DNA of 64,000 bases from an uncultured Alistipes sp. Its GTDB lineage: Bacteria > Bacteroidota > Bacteroidia > Bacteroidales > Rikenellaceae. Location: the NCBI GenBank assembly GCA_938014215.1, contig CALLRW010000020.1:1-64000 (forward strand). Direction: 5' to 3'. Positions within the stretch are counted from its first letter, which is position 1. Every line of letters begins with the position of its first letter. Below are positions 10,508-18,196 of the stretch, piece by piece. The position numbers and the translations under genes were made by a program. The notes beneath the pieces were generated by a model. That model saw nothing but the letters and a program-made list of their open reading frames with translations. It made no database searches and was not told the origin of the DNA.

Positions 10508-12007
10508 ATGATCATAACAAGTGAAAATTTCGTGTTGATCGGGGCGTTGCTGCTCTTTGTGGCGGTGATGGCCGGCAAGGTGGCCTACCGCTTCGGGGCG
10601 CCGGCCCTGTTGCTCTTCCTCGGGGTGGGCATGCTGTTCGGACTGGACTTTATCTCGTTCCGTTCGGTCGAGATGACGCAGTTCGTCGGCATGATCTCGC
10701 TCTGCATCATCCTCTTCACGGGCGGTATGGACACCTCGTTCGAGGAGATCCGGCCCATCCTCGGACCCGGTATCGTGCTGGCCACGGCCGGGGTGGTGAT
10801 GACGGCCGTGGTGCTGGCCGGTTTCGTCTGGCTGGTGGCGCCGTGGATGGGGCTCGAGATGTCGTTCCCGCTGGCGCTGCTGCTGGCCGCCACGATGTCG
10901 TCGACCGACTCGGCATCGGTCTTCTCCATCCTGCGAAGCAAGAAACAGGGACTCAAGCAGCACCTGCGGCCGCTGCTCGAGCTGGAGAGCGGCTCGAACG
11001 ACCCGATGGCCTACATGCTGACGGTGCTGCTGATCAGCGTGCTGACCAACTCTTCGGAGGGCAACGTCGGCATCGGCATGGGGCTGGTCTATCTGGTGGT
11101 GCAGCTGGTTGTCGGAGCGCTGTCGGGCTACCTGATCGGGCGGTTGGCGGTGTGGACCCTCAACAAGATCAACCTGGTCAACCATTCGCTCTATTCGGTG
11201 CTGCTGCTGGCCTTCATCTTCTTCGCCTTCGCCTTTACGGACCTCATCAAGGGCAACGGCTACCTGGCGGTCTACCTGGCGGGACTGGTCGTCGGCAACC
11301 GCAAGATTGCCCAGAAACGGCCGCTGACGGTCTTTTTCGACGGCTTCACGTGGCTCATGCAGATCGTCATGTTCCTCACGCTGGGACTCTTTGTCAACAG
11401 CGACGAACTGCTGCGGCCCGAGGTGCTGATGCTGGGTGGAGCGGTCGGCATCTTCATGATCGTGGTGGCGCGTCCCGTTTCGGTTTTCGCGTGTCTGCTC
11501 CCGTTCCGCAACTTCTCGACCAAGGCCCGCTGGTATGTCTCGTGGGTGGGGCTGCGCGGTGCCGTGCCGATCCTCTTCGCCACCTATCCGCTGATGGCCG
11601 GGATCGAGCATGCCGAGCTGCTGTTCAACGTCGTCTTTCTCTCGACGATCATCTCGCTCGTGGTGCAGGGCACGACCGTCAGCGGCATGGCCAACCTGCT
11701 GGGGCTGGCCTACGAGGAGCGCGAGTCGGCCTTCAGCGTCGAGATGCACCACGACGACATAAAGTCGGCCTTCACCGAGGTGGAGGTCAACGCGTCGATG
11801 CTCGAGTCGGGGAATACGCTCAAGGATATCAAGCTGCCGGAGAATACGCTGGTGATGATGATCTGCCGCGACGGCGAATACTTCGTTCCGAAGGGGCCGA
11901 CCGAACTGAAGGTGGGCGACAAGCTGCTGGTGATCTCCGACCGCAGCGAGGAGCTGGCCAACATCTACAAGGATATGGGTATCAACGACGTGGTGAAGCT
12001 CGATTAG
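10508..12007 (+). CDS. Potassium/proton antiporter (CPA1, NhaP2/CvrA type)
   Basis: A 499-residue inner-membrane antiporter. About 12 hydrophobic segments fill residues 1-400, with the CPA1 signature ATMSSTDSASVFSIL and ELESGSNDPMAYML around 120-165. WVGLRGAVPILFATYPL lies around 345. Residues about 420-497 form a cytosolic RCK_C/TrkA_C domain (NTLKDIKLPENTLVMMI ... GDKLLVISD) that would sense ions or nucleotides. It probably exports K+ (or Na+) in exchange for H+. A weak promoter-like TGAATTTG lies just upstream, and a strong terminator follows the stop. Confidence 0.92.
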   Translation: MIITSENFVLIGALLLFVAVMAGKVAYRFGAPALLLFLGVGMLFGLDFISFRSVEMTQFVGMISLCIILFTGGMDTSFEEIRPILGPGIVLATAGVVMTAVVLAGFVWLVAPWMGLEMSFPLALLLAATMSSTDSASVFSILRSKKQGLKQHLRPLLELESGSNDPMAYMLTVLLISVLTNSSEGNVGIGMGLVYLVVQLVVGALSGYLIGRLAVWTLNKINLVNHSLYSVLLLAFIFFAFAFTDLIKGNGYLAVYLAGLVVGNRKIAQKRPLTVFFDGFTWLMQIVMFLTLGLFVNSDELLRPEVLMLGGAVGIFMIVVARPVSVFACLLPFRNFSTKARWYVSWVGLRGAVPILFATYPLMAGIEHAELLFNVVFLSTIISLVVQGTTVSGMANLLGLAYEERESAFSVEMHHDDIKSAFTEVEVNASMLESGNTLKDIKLPENTLVMMICRDGEYFVPKGPTELKVGDKLLVISDRSEELANIYKDMGINDVVKLD

Positions 12008-12030
12008 CGGCTCTCTCGGCCCGAAGACTG

Positions 12031-12072
12031 AAAAAACCGGATCTTCCCGTTACGGGGGAGATCCGGTTTTTT
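12031..12072 (+). terminator. Intrinsic terminator of the K+/H+ antiporter gene
   Basis: AAAAAACCGGATCT pairs with AGATCCGGTTTTTT. The inner TCCC/GGGG pairs extend it to about 18 bp around GTTAC. It could also act in the minus direction because A and T runs flank both sides. Confidence 0.92.
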
Positions 12073-12167
12073 GGTGGACGCACCGGGAGCCGGGACTCTC
12101 CGGCCTGACCCTTCAGGCATGCGCCCTCCGATCCGGCGGCGGGTGAGGCCGGGCGGGAGGGGACAGG

Positions 12168-12235
12168 ACTGCCGGGCAGCGAATGCAATCTCTCGACGGA
12201 TTCCGGGCGTCGGAATGGCAGAACTGCCGGGCAGC
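12168..12235. repeat. Short GC-rich direct repeat in the intergenic region 12073-12250
   Basis: The 13-mer ACTGCCGGGCAGC, itself nearly palindromic, occurs at 12168 and again at 12223. The surrounding 180 bases are GC-rich with no gene visible. Confidence 0.6.
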
Positions 12236-12250
12236 AGGGTCGGTCGGGGG

Positions 12251-12772
12251 CTATTCCCCGGCGGTTTCCGGATGCCCGGCGGCGGACAGCGGGTCGAAGT
12301 CGCCCTCTTCGGTCGAACAGTCGCAGAAGTGGAACTCCGTGCGGGCCTTCTCCTTCGGGAAGAGGAAGTAGACGCAGGTGGCCTCGGTGCAGAGCCGCTC
12401 CTGGCTGTCGGTGATGCGCACGGCGATGCGGACCAGATTGCGGCGCTGCTCCTCGACGCGGGCGCGCAGAACGATGTGGTCGTCCGAGGTGTGGATCGGG
12501 CGGTGGTAGCGGACCTCCATGCGGGTGGTGACGCCGCTGGTCTGGAACTTGCGGAAGACGACCCAGCTGCTGATTTCGTCGGCCAGCGTGGCCTGGATGC
12601 CGCCGTGGAGCGTGTCGACCCACCCCTGGAATTCGGGGCGCGGGTGCCAGAGGCTCACGATCTCCTCGCCGTCTTCGTAGAACTCCATGCGGAGCCCCTC
12701 GGGGCTGTGGGGGTCGCAGCCGTAGCAGCGGTAGCCCTCCATGCCGCGCCAGGGATTGATGATGCGTTTCAT
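12251..12772 (-). CDS. PaaI-family hotdog thioesterase
   Basis: A 173-residue single-domain hotdog protein. The central helix motif GWVDTLHGGIQATLADEISSW holds the HGG and acidic residue used by PaaI-type acyl-CoA thioesterases. Later strands (TRMEVRYHRPIHTSDDHIVL) complete the fold. The N-terminal CYGCDPHSPEGLRMEFY is common in Bacteroidota members. It probably hydrolyses a small or aromatic acyl-CoA in the cytosol. The substrate is unknown. It is a single gene with its own promoter. Confidence 0.85.
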   Translation of the reverse strand: MKRIINPWRGMEGYRCYGCDPHSPEGLRMEFYEDGEEIVSLWHPRPEFQGWVDTLHGGIQATLADEISSWVVFRKFQTSGVTTRMEVRYHRPIHTSDDHIVLRARVEEQRRNLVRIAVRITDSQERLCTEATCVYFLFPKEKARTEFHFCDCSTEEGDFDPLSAAGHPETAGE

Positions 12773-12797
12773 GGTTTCGTCGGATTTTTTCGCAGCA

Positions 12798-12805
12798 CAA
12801 AGATA
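12798..12805 (-). promoter_or_regulatory. -7 box of the thioesterase promoter
   Basis: TATCTTTG on the minus strand matches TAnnTTTG and lies 26 bases upstream of the ATG at 12772. No clear -33 box was seen. Confidence 0.6.
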
Positions 12806-12914
12806 GCGATATTTTGCGTCGGCCGATTCGCCGGCCGGTTGCTTTTTCGGACTTCGGAGGCTTCGCAGGTCGTGAAAAATGGCCCGAAAGTCTTCGCCTC
12901 ACACCTCCCCGGGG

Positions 12915-14117
12915 TCAACGGAGCCGGTTGCGCAGGAAGCTGCGGCGGGCGCAGGCGAAGTAGAAGAGGACGCCCGCGACGTTGACGGCGAAGGCCAGCC
13001 AGAAGGCCGAGGAGTAGCCGCCGAGATGTTCGGCGACGCTGCCGCCGCCGATGATGCCGATCCCGACGCCGAGGTCCCATGAGGTGAGGATCGTCGAGTT
13101 GGCCGTACCGCGCCGCTCGTGGGGGGCCAGGTTGATGAACATGGTCTGCATGGCGGGATACATATGGCCGTTGCCCAGACCGATCATCAGTGCGGCGGCG
13201 TAGTATCCGTAGAGGTTGGGCACGGCGGTGAAGACCAGATAGCCGAACATCGACAGCACCATGCCGGCCGAGGCGTTCTGGACGATCTTCCCTTCGCGCA
13301 GCGAGCGGCTGCCGATCAGCCGCGAGAGGATCAGCCCGACGGCCAGCAGCATGAAGAAGGTGCCCGACCCCGAGGTGACGTGGAGCACCTCCTGACTGTA
13401 GATGGCGATGTAGGTCGAGATGACGCCGAACGAGAAGGCGAACGCGGCGATGCAGATCCCCTCGCTCCACCCCTTGAGCAGGACGAAGCGGTCGAGCGAG
13501 AGTTTGCTTTCGTGGCGGATGGGCTGGCGTTCGCGGCAGTGGATGGTCGAGTCGATGGCCAGTCCGGCGAAGGCGATCACGAGCGAGAGGGTGAAGAGCA
13601 GTTCGAAGTTGTGGATCGTGTGGTAGATGTAGAGGCCCATCGAGGGGCCGATGGCCATGGCGATGTTGTTGCTCAGGCCGTAGTAGCCGATGCCTTCCGA
13701 GCGGCGTTCGGGGTGGAGGACGTCGACGGCCATGGTGCTGCTGGCGACGGTCGTGGCGCCGAACGGGGCACCGTGGAGCGTGCGGATGGCGGCGAAGAGG
13801 ACGAGCGACCCGGTGATGAAGTACCCGGCGAAGAAGAGTGCGAAGCAGAAGTAGCAGATCATGAGCACCTTCTTGCGCGGGAAGCTGTCGACGATGAATC
13901 CGCTGAAGGGTCTCACGCAGAGGGCCGTCAGCGTGTAGCCGCTCAGGACGAGTCCGATCATGGCCTTTCCGGCCGAGAAGGTGTCGCGCAGGTAGAGCGG
14001 CAGCAGCGGTGCCAGCAGGTAGAAGGCGAAGAAGAGCATGAAGTTGGCAACCCACACCTTCACGTAGTTGCTGTTCCACAGAACGGGTCGTGCCGTTCGG
14101 GTTTCAGGTTCGATCAT
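12915..14117 (-). CDS. MFS transporter
   Basis: A 400-residue inner-membrane transporter of the major facilitator superfamily with about 12 hydrophobic helices. The loop after helix 2 carries RPFSGFIVDSFPRKKVLM, the family's D-R/K motif A. LHGAPFGATTVASSTMAVD resembles drug/sugar efflux members. The frame opens further upstream, but the ATG at 14117 (MIEPETRT) sits just before helix 1 and downstream of a good -7 box, so it was chosen. The substrate is unknown. A drug or metabolite exporter is most likely. Its proximity to the cysteine operon may be chance, since it has its own promoter. Confidence 0.88.
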   Translation of the reverse strand: MIEPETRTARPVLWNSNYVKVWVANFMLFFAFYLLAPLLPLYLRDTFSAGKAMIGLVLSGYTLTALCVRPFSGFIVDSFPRKKVLMICYFCFALFFAGYFITGSLVLFAAIRTLHGAPFGATTVASSTMAVDVLHPERRSEGIGYYGLSNNIAMAIGPSMGLYIYHTIHNFELLFTLSLVIAFAGLAIDSTIHCRERQPIRHESKLSLDRFVLLKGWSEGICIAAFAFSFGVISTYIAIYSQEVLHVTSGSGTFFMLLAVGLILSRLIGSRSLREGKIVQNASAGMVLSMFGYLVFTAVPNLYGYYAAALMIGLGNGHMYPAMQTMFINLAPHERRGTANSTILTSWDLGVGIGIIGGGSVAEHLGGYSSAFWLAFAVNVAGVLFYFACARRSFLRNRLR

Positions 14118-14232
14118 CACAAGCCGAATTTTTTGACGGGTACGGGCCGGATTCGCCGGGCGTCGGGCGCGGGCCGGGGGCGGATGGCCGGAGCCGGCGG
14201 CGGGGGAGTCGTATGCGGATGGGTCCGATGCG

Positions 14233-14281
14233 CAAAGATAAGGAATTTGGCCGTTCGTTGCATTTCCGAACGGCCAAATTC
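14233..14281 (-). promoter_or_regulatory. MFS promoter -7 box with an adjoining 15-bp palindrome
   Basis: On the minus strand TATCTTTG (14240-14233) is a consensus -7 box. Immediately upstream lies a perfect 15-bp inverted repeat (GAATTTGGCCGTTCG at 14243-14257, CGAACGGCCAAATTC at 14267-14281) with a 9-base loop, 20 bases past the cysE stop. It covers the place where the -33 box should be. It may serve as a cysE terminator, though without a T tract, or as an operator for the transporter. Confidence 0.6.
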
Positions 14282-14301
14282 GACGGCTTGCGGGGTGAAA
14301 A

Positions 14302-15177
14302 TCAGATACCGCCGCCGTTTTCGAAGGTCGAGACCGAGGCACGGCCCTGTACGACCCGCGAGTGGGGCGGCAGGTCGGCCGTCTGCCAGACGTTGCCGCC
14401 GATGACCGAATCGTGGCCGATGCGCACGCGGCCGAGGATCGTCGAGTTGGAGTAGACCACGACGCGATCCTCGAGAATCGGGTGGCGGGGTTCGTTGAGG
14501 ATCCGCCCCGCGGCGTCGTAGCGGAAGCTGCGGGCGCCGAGCGTCACCCCCTGGTAGAGGCGGACGTGGTCGCCGATGATGCAGGTCTGTCCGATGACGA
14601 CGCCCGTGCCGTGGTCGATGCTGAACGAATCGCCGATCACGGCCCCCGGATGGATGTCGATGCCGGTGGCCGAGTGGGCCGCCTCGGCGAGCATCCGCGG
14701 CAGGATCGGCACCTCGAGACGCCACAGCGCGTGGGCCAGCCGGTAGTGGGTGATGGCCACCAGCCCCGGGTAGCAGAGGATCACCTCCTCGGGGCTCGAG
14801 GCGGCGGGATCGCCCTCGAAGATCGCCTGCACGTCGGTGCCGAGTCTCCGACGCAGTTCGGGAAGCTCTTCAAGGAGTCGCCGTGCGGCCTCACGGCCGC
14901 GGCTTGCCGGGTCGGGAAGCTCCCGGGCGGGTCGCATGGCGAAGGCCCGCGCGCACTGGTTGGCGAGGCCCGCGGCCAGCTCTTCGAGGAGCTCTCCGAG
15001 CGGCCGCGGGTCGAAATACCCGGTGTAGATGACCGCACGGAAGAGCCGGGCGATGCGTTTGAGCTCGCGGGGGTCGATGCTGCTCGGCGTCGAGGCCTGC
15101 AGCGTGCGGTCGGGCCGGTCGGGCCGGGCGAGCTGTGCGGCCAGCGTGCGGATGAGGTGTTGCGTGTCGTCGTTCAT
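14302..15177 (-). CDS. cysE: Serine O-acetyltransferase
   Basis: A 291-residue enzyme that acetylates L-serine to O-acetylserine, the carbon acceptor for cysteine synthesis. The N-terminal part (about 1-160) is helical. The C-terminal part is a left-handed beta helix with the CysE signature GIDIHPGAVIGDSFSIDHGT (catalytic His near 172) and GQTCIIGDHVRLYQGVTLGA. The N-terminal extension and length near 300 are usual for the EpsC-like form in this phylum. It begins 3 bases after the cysK stop, so the two are translated from one message and should share the cysteine leader control. Confidence 0.93.
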   Translation of the reverse strand: MNDDTQHLIRTLAAQLARPDRPDRTLQASTPSSIDPRELKRIARLFRAVIYTGYFDPRPLGELLEELAAGLANQCARAFAMRPARELPDPASRGREAARRLLEELPELRRRLGTDVQAIFEGDPAASSPEEVILCYPGLVAITHYRLAHALWRLEVPILPRMLAEAAHSATGIDIHPGAVIGDSFSIDHGTGVVIGQTCIIGDHVRLYQGVTLGARSFRYDAAGRILNEPRHPILEDRVVVYSNSTILGRVRIGHDSVIGGNVWQTADLPPHSRVVQGRASVSTFENGGGI

Positions 15178-15180
15178 GGC

Positions 15181-16149
15181 TCAGAAGCGGATTTGGGCGG
15201 GGTATTCGTCGAAGGCGTAGAGGGCGGTCGAGAGGTATCGCTCGCCGGTGTCGGGCAGCAGAACGACGATCGTCTTGCCGCGCAGGGACTCCTGCCGGGC
15301 CAGATGGAGGGCGGCCCAGGCGGCGGCTCCCGACGAGATGCCGACCAGCAGCCCCTCCTGCGAGGCGAGCAGCCGGGCCGTGGCGATGGCCTGTTCGTCG
15401 CTGACGGTGAGGATGCGGTCGACCGTGCGGCGGTCGAAGTTCCCCGGGACGAATCCCGCCCCGATGCCTTGGATGCGGTGGGCGTTCGGCTTGCCGCCCG
15501 ACAGCACGGGCGAGGATTCGGGTTCGACGCCGACGATCTCGACGGCGGGGTTCAGCTCCTTGAGCCGGCGCCCGGCACCGCTCACCGTGCCGCCGGTCCC
15601 GACCCCTGCGACGAAGAGGTCGACGCACCCGGCCGTGTCGTTCCAGATCTCGTTGCCGGTCGTGCGGTAGTGGCGTTCGGGGTTGGCCGGATTCTCGAAC
15701 TGCTGGAGGATCACCGCACCGGGGATCTCCTCGCGCAGGGCCCGGGCCCGGGTGATGGCTCCCGACATCCCCTCGGCGGCCGGCGTCAGCACGACCCGAG
15801 CGCCGTAGGCCGCCACCAGACGCCGCCGCTCGACGCTCATCGTCTCGGGCATGGTGAGGATCAGCCGGTAGCCCTTCAGGGCGCTGACCAGGGCCAGTCC
15901 GACGCCCGTATTTCCGCTCGTGGGTTCGATGATCGTCGCCCCGGGGCGGAGGACACCCCGTGCTTCAGCCTCCTCGACCATGGCCAGTGCCACGCGGTCC
16001 TTGACGCTGCCGGCCGGGTTGAACGATTCGACCTTGGCCACGACGCGGGCCACGGCGCCGGCCTGACGGCTCAGGCGGGTGAGTTCGACCAGCGGGGTGC
16101 GGCCGACGAGTTCCAGAACGGATGCTGCAATGTTTTCTCTCTTTTCCAT
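15181..16149 (-). CDS. cysK: Cysteine synthase A (O-acetylserine sulfhydrylase)
   Basis: A 322-residue PLP enzyme making cysteine from O-acetylserine and sulfide. Lys50 in NPAGSVKDR is the PLP lysine. TSGNTG (77-82) binds the substrate carboxylate, and GVGTGGTVSGAGR binds the PLP phosphate. The start was set at the ATG at 16149 (MEKRENIAASVLELVG). The upstream in-frame extension runs through the terminator hairpin and is not part of the family. Upstream lie a promoter, a Cys-rich leader peptide and a terminator ending 22 bases before the start. Downstream cysE follows after 3 bases. Confidence 0.96.
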   Translation of the reverse strand: MEKRENIAASVLELVGRTPLVELTRLSRQAGAVARVVAKVESFNPAGSVKDRVALAMVEEAEARGVLRPGATIIEPTSGNTGVGLALVSALKGYRLILTMPETMSVERRRLVAAYGARVVLTPAAEGMSGAITRARALREEIPGAVILQQFENPANPERHYRTTGNEIWNDTAGCVDLFVAGVGTGGTVSGAGRRLKELNPAVEIVGVEPESSPVLSGGKPNAHRIQGIGAGFVPGNFDRRTVDRILTVSDEQAIATARLLASQEGLLVGISSGAAAWAALHLARQESLRGKTIVVLLPDTGERYLSTALYAFDEYPAQIRF

Positions 16150-16171
16150 CTTCTCATTACGTTTTGCAAGC

Positions 16172-16206
16172 AAAAAGGGGACAGCGGTCAAACCTGCTGT
16201 CCCCTT
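16172..16206 (-). terminator. Intrinsic terminator (attenuator) between the Cys leader peptide and cysK
   Basis: Read on the minus strand, AAGGGGACAGC (16206-16196) pairs perfectly with GCTGTCCCCTT (16185-16175). A further GG/CC pair lies in the 10-base loop. Five T residues close it (16176-16172). It lies after the leader peptide stop (16252) and only 22 bases before the cysK ATG, so it must be read through for cysK-cysE expression. Confidence 0.85.
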
Positions 16207-16251
16207 CATGCATCGGGTGAATAAAATTTGTGTCGATTTGGAATGTTTCGG

Positions 16252-16356
16252 TCAGACTCCTCGTCTTTCGGAACCCCGTCCGGCGGCAGGCACGACGCGA
16301 CGGCAACGCACACTTTCCGTTGCACAACAACACATCGTATGGATCATACCTCTCAT
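16252..16356 (-). CDS. Cysteine-rich leader peptide of the cysK-cysE operon
   Basis: A 34-codon frame beginning MRGMIHTMCCCATESVRC, with three consecutive TGT codons (Cys 9-11) and a fourth Cys at 18. It starts about 34 bases after the predicted transcription start and stops 45 bases before an intrinsic terminator that precedes cysK. A perfect 6-bp hairpin (GCAACG/CGTTGC, 16323-16303) begins just after the Cys triplet and reaches the fourth Cys codon. A run of codons for the pathway's own product ahead of a terminator is the classic sign of attenuation: ribosome stalling at low Cys-tRNA would alter RNA folding and permit readthrough. Two further in-frame ATGs (codons 4 and 8) make the exact start uncertain. 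No convincing antiterminator helix was found by eye. Confidence 0.7.
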   Translation of the reverse strand: MRGMIHTMCCCATESVRCRRVVPAAGRGSERRGV

Positions 16357-16396
16357 TGGATTCCGTCCGACGGTCTGTTTTGAGACCGATCGGGTG

Positions 16397-16426
16397 CAAA
16401 TATACGCTTTTTTTCGGAAATGCAAC
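16397..16426 (-). promoter_or_regulatory. Promoter of the cysteine operon
   Basis: The -7 box TATATTTG (16404-16397) is preceded, after 18 bp, by GTTG (16426-16423) as a -33 box. The start of transcription is expected near 16390. The early leader contains a small hairpin, GGTCT/AGACC, at about 16386-16371. The rest of 16405-16629 is GC-rich and shows no gene. Confidence 0.75.
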
Positions 16427-16629
16427 GTCTCGGGGAGTGTTTCGCGATCGAGCGGAGTCTTTTTCGGTGTCAATTGGCGGGGCAGTGCCTGCCGGGAGTG
16501 CCTGCCGTGTCGGGTGTGCGGGTGTGCCGATGCAGGCCGTTTTTACGGAATTGTCCGATGCGCGGGGCGTGCCGGGAGCGCCCGACATGCGGGTGCGGAC
16601 TGGTGTCGGGGAGCGGGCCGTTGTGTCGG

Positions 16630-17277
16630 TCATTGTGCCCGGCGGCGGTGCTGCTGCCACCACTCCGAGACCCACATCACCCCCAGTCCGATCCCTACGC
16701 CGACGACCGATTCGAGGAAACGCAGCAGACAGTTTATGGCCGGCGGCAGCCGAGGATTCTCCTGCGAGATGAGCAGGATGACGATCAGCGTGATGGTGGC
16801 GATATGGCCGTTGACGTAGATTCCCAGCAGCATGCTGACGATCTCGAGCAGGAAGATCGTCAGGAGCATGCCGGCGACGGAGAAGTGCCAGATGCTCAGG
16901 TAACAGAAGGCGATCAGGGCGCCGATGAAGGTCCCCAATACGCGCATCCATCCGACCGGAAGCGACTGTTTCAGCCCGGGTTTCTGCAGCACGACGACCA
17001 CCGACGTGCAGGCCAGCATGGCTCCCATCCAGTGCGAGGCGGCGTGAAAGGGCCCCGTGACGTAGGTTCCGACGAGGTAGGCCAGCAGTACGCCGACGCA
17101 CGTTGCGGCGGCATTGACGGGCTGGATCCGGGCCGCAAGACGCCTCCACAGCGGGATGGCGGGGTCGGGGTCGGTTCTCGTGGCAGCTTTCGGGGCGGCT
17201 GTTGAATCGGTTTTCGGGTCGAGTCCCGGATCTGCCTTCGAGTTGGTTTTCGGATCGGATTTTGAATCGGGTGTCAT
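16630..17277 (-). CDS. FUSC-like (aromatic acid exporter family) membrane protein
   Basis: A 215-residue inner-membrane protein. A charged, low-complexity N-terminus of repeated KSDPK/KADPG/KTDST words (about 1-45) precedes six hydrophobic segments (from NAAATCVGVLLAYLVGTY to ESVVGVGIGLGVMWV). The pattern of ASHWMGAMLACTSVVV, RVLGTFIGALIAF and NCLLRFLESVVGVGIG matches the membrane half of FUSC/ArAE proteins (YccS/YgaE-like). The large cytosolic half is absent. The start was placed at the ATG at 17277, because the upstream frame runs into intergenic repeats. Function is unknown. Export of aromatic acids or small amphipathic compounds is a family-level guess. Confidence 0.7.
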   Translation of the reverse strand: MTPDSKSDPKTNSKADPGLDPKTDSTAAPKAATRTDPDPAIPLWRRLAARIQPVNAAATCVGVLLAYLVGTYVTGPFHAASHWMGAMLACTSVVVVLQKPGLKQSLPVGWMRVLGTFIGALIAFCYLSIWHFSVAGMLLTIFLLEIVSMLLGIYVNGHIATITLIVILLISQENPRLPPAINCLLRFLESVVGVGIGLGVMWVSEWWQQHRRRAQ

Positions 17278-17339
17278 GACCGGCAACCCGTGCAAGAATC
17301 GCGCCGCATCTCTCCGCATGGAAGGATGCCGCCCCGGGG

Positions 17340-17480
17340 AGTCAGTTTCCGCTCCGGCCCCAGCCGGCCACTCCGCCCCGCTCCGGTCCCAGCCGGCCAC
17401 TCCACCCGGTTTACTCTGTCCGATTCCGGCCCGATTCCTGTCGGTTGCTCCGCCCGGTTTGCTCCGCCCGGTTCCACCCC
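17340..17480. repeat. GC-rich tandem repeats between the FUSC gene and the sigma factor gene
   Basis: GCTCCGGYCCCAGCCGGCCACTCC occurs twice with a 29-bp period (17351 and 17380). Farther on, GCTCCGCCCGGTT occurs twice with a 15-bp period (near 17445-17475). The words resemble the repeats in the rimP leader (AACCGGG-GG-GCA on the minus strand). No gene is visible between 17278 and 17493. Confidence 0.65.
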
Positions 17481-17493
17481 CTCCCCGCGGACT

Positions 17494-18075
17494 TCAGTCG
17501 ATCAGCAGCAGAACGGCGGCCAGCGGCAGATACTCCTTCAGGTGGATGCGCAGCAGTTTGAGACTCTGCTGAATCCGATAGTCGACCGTCTTGGGCGAGA
17601 AGTTGAGCCGTGCGGCGATCTCCTCGTAGGTCAGGTGCTGGAAGCGGTTCATCTCGAAGGCCTCGCGATAGGTGGCTGGCAGCTGCTCGAGGGCCTTGCG
17701 GATGCGCTCCTGGAGCTCCTCGATCTGGTAGAAGTCCGGCGCCTCGAACTCCTCGTGGAGCGATTCGGAGAGGTGCCCCAACACGCGGCGTTCGATCGAT
17801 TCGTGGTTGAGATACTTCAGACAGCGGTTGCGTGTGGCGCGGAACAGGTAACGCGACAGCGATTCGTTGATGTGCAGCGTCGAACGGTTCTCCCACAGCC
17901 AGAGCATCAGATCCTGCACGATATTTTCGCCGGTCTCCCCTTCGCGCACATACAATCGCGTATAGGCGCACAACGTGGCGTAATAACGGGTGAAGATCTC
18001 TTCGTAGGCCCGCATGTCGCCCTGCTCGAGCCGCTCGAGCAGCCGGATGTCCGCGAATCGTTGGGTTTCAAGCAT
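17494..18075 (-). CDS. ECF RNA polymerase sigma-70 factor (PUL1)
   Basis: A 193-residue ECF sigma factor. Region 2 (about 15-85) reads MRAYEEIFTRYYATLCAYT ... VQDLMLWLWENR. Region 4 (about 125-180) ends in a helix-turn-helix, YEEIAARLNFSPKTVDYRIQ. The spacing is that of the Bacteroidota FecI/SusCD-linked group. The start was put at the ATG at 18075, as the frame upstream is AT-rich intergenic sequence. It is divergent from the FecR gene at 18197 with 121 bp between, so the two may be transcribed independently. It should drive the SusCD operon once released by FecR. Confidence 0.93.
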   Translation of the reverse strand: MLETQRFADIRLLERLEQGDMRAYEEIFTRYYATLCAYTRLYVREGETGENIVQDLMLWLWENRSTLHINESLSRYLFRATRNRCLKYLNHESIERRVLGHLSESLHEEFEAPDFYQIEELQERIRKALEQLPATYREAFEMNRFQHLTYEEIAARLNFSPKTVDYRIQQSLKLLRIHLKEYLPLAAVLLLID

Positions 18076-18196
18076 GATGCGAATGTAATAAAATATTGTG
18101 AAACCGAGGCCGCAGAAAAAAAATTGCAAAAAATACGCTTTCGGTTTAGGAGATCGCGCCGTTGAGGGGTCTATAGATAAAACGAAAACCCCGAAA

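Noticed and set aside
16157..17149. 330-codon minus-strand frame over the cys leader and the FUSC gene
   Set aside because: It runs out of frame through the FUSC gene and through the cysteine terminator. Arg-rich shadow.
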